From the NCBI RefSeq assembly GCF_900109615.1, contig NZ_FOIX01000001.1, positions 310,001-374,000 on the forward strand: DNA of 64,000 nt, read 5' to 3'. The position numbers were made by a program, and so were the translations under genes. This DNA comes from Kaistella antarctica (GTDB lineage Bacteria; Bacteroidota; Bacteroidia; Flavobacteriales; Weeksellaceae). Under the pieces are notes generated by a model. That model worked only from the letters and a program-made list of their open reading frames with translations, was not told the DNA's origin and made no database searches. Every line of letters starts with the position of its first letter. The first letter of the stretch is position 1. Shown here piece by piece: positions 60,925 through 64,000 of the stretch.

Positions 60925-62076
60925 ATGAGTGAATTATTGCAACTATTTCAAAACACAAGAGCGCAATCTGTTGCACTCTGCGAGCCACTTCACATTGAGG
61001 ACTACCTTCCACAACCTGTAGATTTTGCCAGTCCACCAAAATGGCATCTCAGTCATTCAACTTGGTTTTTTGAAGAAATGGTGCTCAAGAAATTCGTTAC
61101 CGACTATAAAATTTTCAATCCACACTTTTCATTTTTATTCAATAGTTATTATCAGACGATAGGCGAAAGAGCGATCCGAACGGAGCGTGGCACCATCACC
61201 AGACCAACCGTTGCAGAAGTTTACGAATACCGTAAATATGTAGATGCTCATATCAAGCGTTTATTGCAAAATGCTATAAGTCCTGAGTTGGAAGAACTAA
61301 TTATTTTGGGAGTCAACCATGAACAGCAACATCAGGAACTACTTATCACCGATTTAAAACACACTTTCTCCTATAATCCAATACATCCAGTTTATAAAGA
61401 AAACTTCAATCTTACCGCGCAAAATAACGAGGAAGACGGTTGGTTGCAAATAAGTGAAGGAATTTACAAAATTGGGTTTGAGGGTGAAGGATTTCATTTT
61501 GATAACGAAAAAGGGAGGCACAAAGTTTTTCTGCATGATTTTGAGATTTCTAAATTTTTGGTCACCAACGCCGACTTCTTAGAATTTATGGAAGTTGGCG
61601 GATACGATAATTTTAAATTCTGGCTGGATGAAGGTTGGAATTGGGTCAATGAAAATCAAATCAAATCACCACTTTATTGGACAAAAATAGATGGCGATTG
61701 GCATTCCTTTACTCTGGAAGGTTTAAAACCCATCGAACATGATGATATTTTAACCCATATTTCTTTCTACGAAGCACAAGCTTTTGCATGCTGGAAAGGT
61801 TTAAGATTGCCGACTGAATTCGAATGGGAAGCTGCGGCAGATCAATTAAATTGGGGGAAAAGATGGGAATGGACTTACTCGGCTTACCTTCCTTATCCCA
61901 ATTTTCAAATTGCTGAAGGTGCGGTCGGTGAGTATAATGGCAAATTTATGGTGAGCCAAATGGTTTTGCGCGGCGCCTCCACGGCAACTCCAAAAGGACA
62001 CGAGCGAAAAACCTACAGAAACTTTTTCCATCCTAAACACAGATGGCAAGTAACCGGAATAAGATTAGCAAAATGA
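60925..62076 (+). CDS. egtB: EgtB-type sulfoxide synthase (ergothioneine pathway)
   Basis: 383 residues. The ATG at 60925 (MSELLQLFQNTRAQSVALCEPL) is used; TTG at 60910 is less likely. The N-terminal DinB-type domain supplies the iron histidines (WHLSHSTWFFEE with His44; NHEQQHQELL with His132 and His136), and the C-terminal formylglycine-generating-enzyme-like domain (about 170-383) has GLRLPTEFEWEAAA and VTGIRLAK. EgtB forms the C-S bond from trimethyl-histidine and a thiol. Translationally coupled to egtD (ATGA). Confidence 0.9.
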   Translation: MSELLQLFQNTRAQSVALCEPLHIEDYLPQPVDFASPPKWHLSHSTWFFEEMVLKKFVTDYKIFNPHFSFLFNSYYQTIGERAIRTERGTITRPTVAEVYEYRKYVDAHIKRLLQNAISPELEELIILGVNHEQQHQELLITDLKHTFSYNPIHPVYKENFNLTAQNNEEDGWLQISEGIYKIGFEGEGFHFDNEKGRHKVFLHDFEISKFLVTNADFLEFMEVGGYDNFKFWLDEGWNWVNENQIKSPLYWTKIDGDWHSFTLEGLKPIEHDDILTHISFYEAQAFACWKGLRLPTEFEWEAAADQLNWGKRWEWTYSAYLPYPNFQIAEGAVGEYNGKFMVSQMVLRGASTATPKGHERKTYRNFFHPKHRWQVTGIRLAK

Positions 62077-63026
62077 CGAAAAACAATACTTTTTTAAAGG
62101 ACGTGAATGACGGTCTCAGTCAATATCCCAAATATCTTTCTTCACATTATTTTTATGATAAAAACGGCGATGAGCTATTCCGCCAAATTATGGAAATGCC
62201 TGAATATTATCTGACCAATTCTGAATTAGAAATTTTTAAGGAGCAGACCGACTCCATTATTGGATCCTTTGGCCTCGATAAAAGTCAAGGATTTGAATTA
62301 ATTGAGCTCGGAGCAGGAGATGGGGAAAAGACACAACATCTTTTAAAGCGTTTGATAGACGAGGATTTCAAATTCAAATTTATTCCTGTTGATATTTCGA
62401 ATAATAGCCTTCACCAAATTACCGAACGGATGACAGATTTATTTCCGACATTAGAAATTGAAGGAAAACAGGGCGATTATTTTTATGTCCTCGATGAACT
62501 TTTTATTTCAGATAAACCCAAAGTCATTCTCTTTATCGGTTCTAATCTTGGCAATATGGCAGATGAAACAGCTGCCAATTTCTTAAATAAGATCGCAATC
62601 AATATGAAGCCTGGTGAAAAATTATTGTTGGGCTTAGATTTAATAAAGTCACAAGATATCGTCCTTCCAGCTTACAGCGATGCCGCCGGAATTACAAGAG
62701 ACTTTAATTTAAATCTTTTAAAAAGAATTAATAATGAACTCGGTGCGGATTTCGACATTTCAAGTTTTGAACATCAACCAGAATATACAGAAGAAGAAGG
62801 TATTGCAAAAAGTTTTTTGAGATCTAAAAAGAAACAAACTGTTTATATCAAAGACTTGGAGAAATTTTTCGAATTTGCTGAAAATGAAAGCATCCACACG
62901 GAAATCTCGCGCAAGTATAATGATGAAATTTTACAGAGGCTGATCGCTACCTCCGACTTGGAAATCTCGACTAAATTACTAGATCGGAAAAATTATTTCG
63001 CGGACTATATTCTTATAAAAACATGA
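62073..63026 (+). CDS. egtD: L-histidine N(alpha)-methyltransferase EgtD
   Basis: Trimethylates histidine to hercynine. The ATG at 62073 overlaps the egtB stop; the 317-residue product matches the family. Features: FLKDVNDGLSQYPKYLSSHYFYDKNGDELFRQIMEMPEYYLTNSELEIF, SAM site LIELGAGDGEKTQHLLKRLI, FIPVDIS and LFIGSNLGNM. A longer start at 62043 within egtB is rejected. Confidence 0.93.
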   Translation: MTKNNTFLKDVNDGLSQYPKYLSSHYFYDKNGDELFRQIMEMPEYYLTNSELEIFKEQTDSIIGSFGLDKSQGFELIELGAGDGEKTQHLLKRLIDEDFKFKFIPVDISNNSLHQITERMTDLFPTLEIEGKQGDYFYVLDELFISDKPKVILFIGSNLGNMADETAANFLNKIAINMKPGEKLLLGLDLIKSQDIVLPAYSDAAGITRDFNLNLLKRINNELGADFDISSFEHQPEYTEEEGIAKSFLRSKKKQTVYIKDLEKFFEFAENESIHTEISRKYNDEILQRLIATSDLEISTKLLDRKNYFADYILIKT

Positions 63027-63685
63027 GTGAAAAATTACCCATTAAAGGAATTTTAGGTTTAGGTAAAGCATCAACGCTCTACTATTTAAATGAAATTCAA
63101 GAAAGATATCAGCGAAAAAATGATTTATACTCTACGTGTCCATTTATCCTATACCAAGTTGACTTTCAAGAAATAAACCCTTTTTTGCCAAATAATTTTT
63201 CTATTCTAATTCCCAAACTTGAATATTTCTTTCATCAGATAAAAGAACTTGGAATTTCTAAATTATTAGTTCCTAATATAACATTGCACGAAAGCATAGA
63301 TCAAGTTAGTTTTCAATTTGATATTTGTCATCCTGTTTTTTTAACGTTAAAATATTTGGCAGAAAATAAAATTTCAGAAGTTTGCCTATTTGGGACGAAG
63401 TATACGATGAACTCAGAATATTTGCACCATAAGTTTTCTGAAAAGAATATTAAAATGTATTTGCCCAGCAAGGAAGATCAAGACTGGATTGACCACTTTA
63501 GGAAATCAGTTTACTCCCAAAAATCTTCTTCTGAGGAAACTTTAAAGTTTCAACAATTGATTAGAAAATATTCATCAAAAAGCGCGGTCATCATTTCATG
63601 TACCGAGCTTTCTTTATTTTCTTTAAAAAATGATTCTTCTTGTATTGATATGGCAGACCTACAAATAGAAGAATTTCTGCGCTAA
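63023..63685 (+). CDS. Aspartate/glutamate racemase-like protein in the egt operon
   Basis: The 220-residue protein overlaps egtD by ATGA and is the third gene of the operon. It has the racemase fold pattern: ILGLGKASTLYYLNEI (glycine-rich start) and ISCTEL (Cys193, the second catalytic Cys). At the first cysteine position, where most members read CNTxH, it has NITLH (Asn85-His89). With one cysteine it may act only in one direction, bind a substrate, or do another reaction. The function in ergothioneine metabolism is unknown. Confidence 0.75.
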   Translation: MSEKLPIKGILGLGKASTLYYLNEIQERYQRKNDLYSTCPFILYQVDFQEINPFLPNNFSILIPKLEYFFHQIKELGISKLLVPNITLHESIDQVSFQFDICHPVFLTLKYLAENKISEVCLFGTKYTMNSEYLHHKFSEKNIKMYLPSKEDQDWIDHFRKSVYSQKSSSEETLKFQQLIRKYSSKSAVIISCTELSLFSLKNDSSCIDMADLQIEEFLR

Positions 63686-63690
63686 AATTT

Positions 63691-64000
63691 CTAGTGGAAA
63701 ACCTGATTTTCCTGTTCCAATACTCTAATAAAAGTTGTTCTTTTCGAAAGCTCCCGCAATTGTGAAGCTCCGACATAAGTGCAAGTTGACCGAACGCCGC
63801 CCAGAATATCTTTCACGGTCACTGCAACTGCTCCCTTGTAAGGAACTTTTACCGTCTTTCCTTCAGAAGAACGATATTCTGCCACGCCACCTGAATGTTT
63901 ATCCATCGCCGTTTGGGAACTCATTCCGTAAAAAAGTCTGAATTTTTCACCGTTTTCTTCTACAATTTCTCCACCACTTTCATCATGACCCGCAAACATT
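63691..64000 (-). CDS. guaC: GMP reductase, C-terminal part (gene continues beyond the window)
   Basis: The visible 102 residues read [57 protein letters not shown], closely like the GuaC C-terminal part including [14 protein letters not shown] and the C-terminal [15 protein letters not shown] dehydrogenase is less likely because of the GuaC-type tail. GMP reductase returns GMP to IMP. The start lies beyond base 64000. Convergent with the egt operon, with 5 bp between stop codons. Confidence 0.9.
   Translation of the reverse strand, partial: MFAGHDESGGEIVEENGEKFRLFYGMSSQTAMDKHSGGVAEYRSSEGKTVKVPYKGAVAVTVKDILGGVRSTCTYVGASQLRELSKRTTFIRVLEQENQVFH

Noticed and set aside
1-64000. tRNA/rRNA genes, CRISPR arrays, transposases or phage genes
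   Set aside because: None could be recognised in any intergenic region or frame.

Overview
The window is a 64 kb piece of an AT-rich chromosome of a Bacteroidota bacterium, class Flavobacteriia, most likely the Chryseobacterium group of Weeksellaceae (inferred). Supporting signs are GldH and an SprE/PorW-like lipoprotein (gliding/type IX secretion), a GLPGLI protein beside a large TonB-dependent-receptor-like barrel, the MurF-alanine racemase fusion, the RicT-GldH-PBP1A gene order, and repeated promoters of the Bacteroidota form TTG-N17-23-TAnnTTTG with no Shine-Dalgarno sequences. It is ordinary chromosome, densely coding. I see no insertion sequence, prophage, CRISPR array, tRNA or rRNA gene.

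Layout. 1-8 kb: the end of an M1 peptidase, coaX, tadA, a TonB-C-like secreted protein, rplY, prs, then a FadL porin with an SGNH lipase. 8-15 kb: ricT-gldH-pbp1A, selO and a membrane protein. 15-26 kb: a TPR protein, a toxin-antitoxin pair whose toxin is frameshifted, glmM, the feoA-feoB-Cys-rich iron-uptake operon, GLPGLI, DinB and an outer-membrane receptor. 26-35 kb: a JmjC-like cupin, a 619-residue protein of unknown function, an M14 peptidase, a lipoprotein, lepA and a sigma factor/membrane protein/CpxP-like operon. 35-46 kb: a DUF2520-kdsC-maf operon, sprE, then a minus-strand run tsaB-SDR-yraN-ldcA-lysE, and rnr with rpiB. 46-57 kb: a non-coding 621 bp stretch, pgk, a methyltransferase, mnmG, ybeY, a patatin-BamA protein, murF-alr and tdk. 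57-64 kb: an acidic unknown protein, a MurC-like ligase, rsmI, fabG, an egtB-egtD-racemase-like operon and the end of guaC.

The most notable signals are at 46-51 kb. Two perfect copies of the canonical ParB site parS (TGTTTCACGTGAAACA) flank mnmG, and 2.3 kb away the divergent rpiB-pgk intergenic region carries four DnaA-box-like nonamers in AT-rich DNA. Together they suggest that the window covers the replication-origin and segregation region of the chromosome. The second notable locus is a translationally coupled ergothioneine-type operon (egtB-egtD) whose third gene is an Asp/Glu-racemase-like protein lacking the first catalytic cysteine, preceded by a 13-bp-arm inverted repeat that overlaps a candidate promoter. 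Third, four intergenic repeats share one layout (conserved arms, variable core) and all lie 3' of, and antisense to, the preceding gene.

All functional calls come from reading the sequence and from knowledge of the families; no database search was run.
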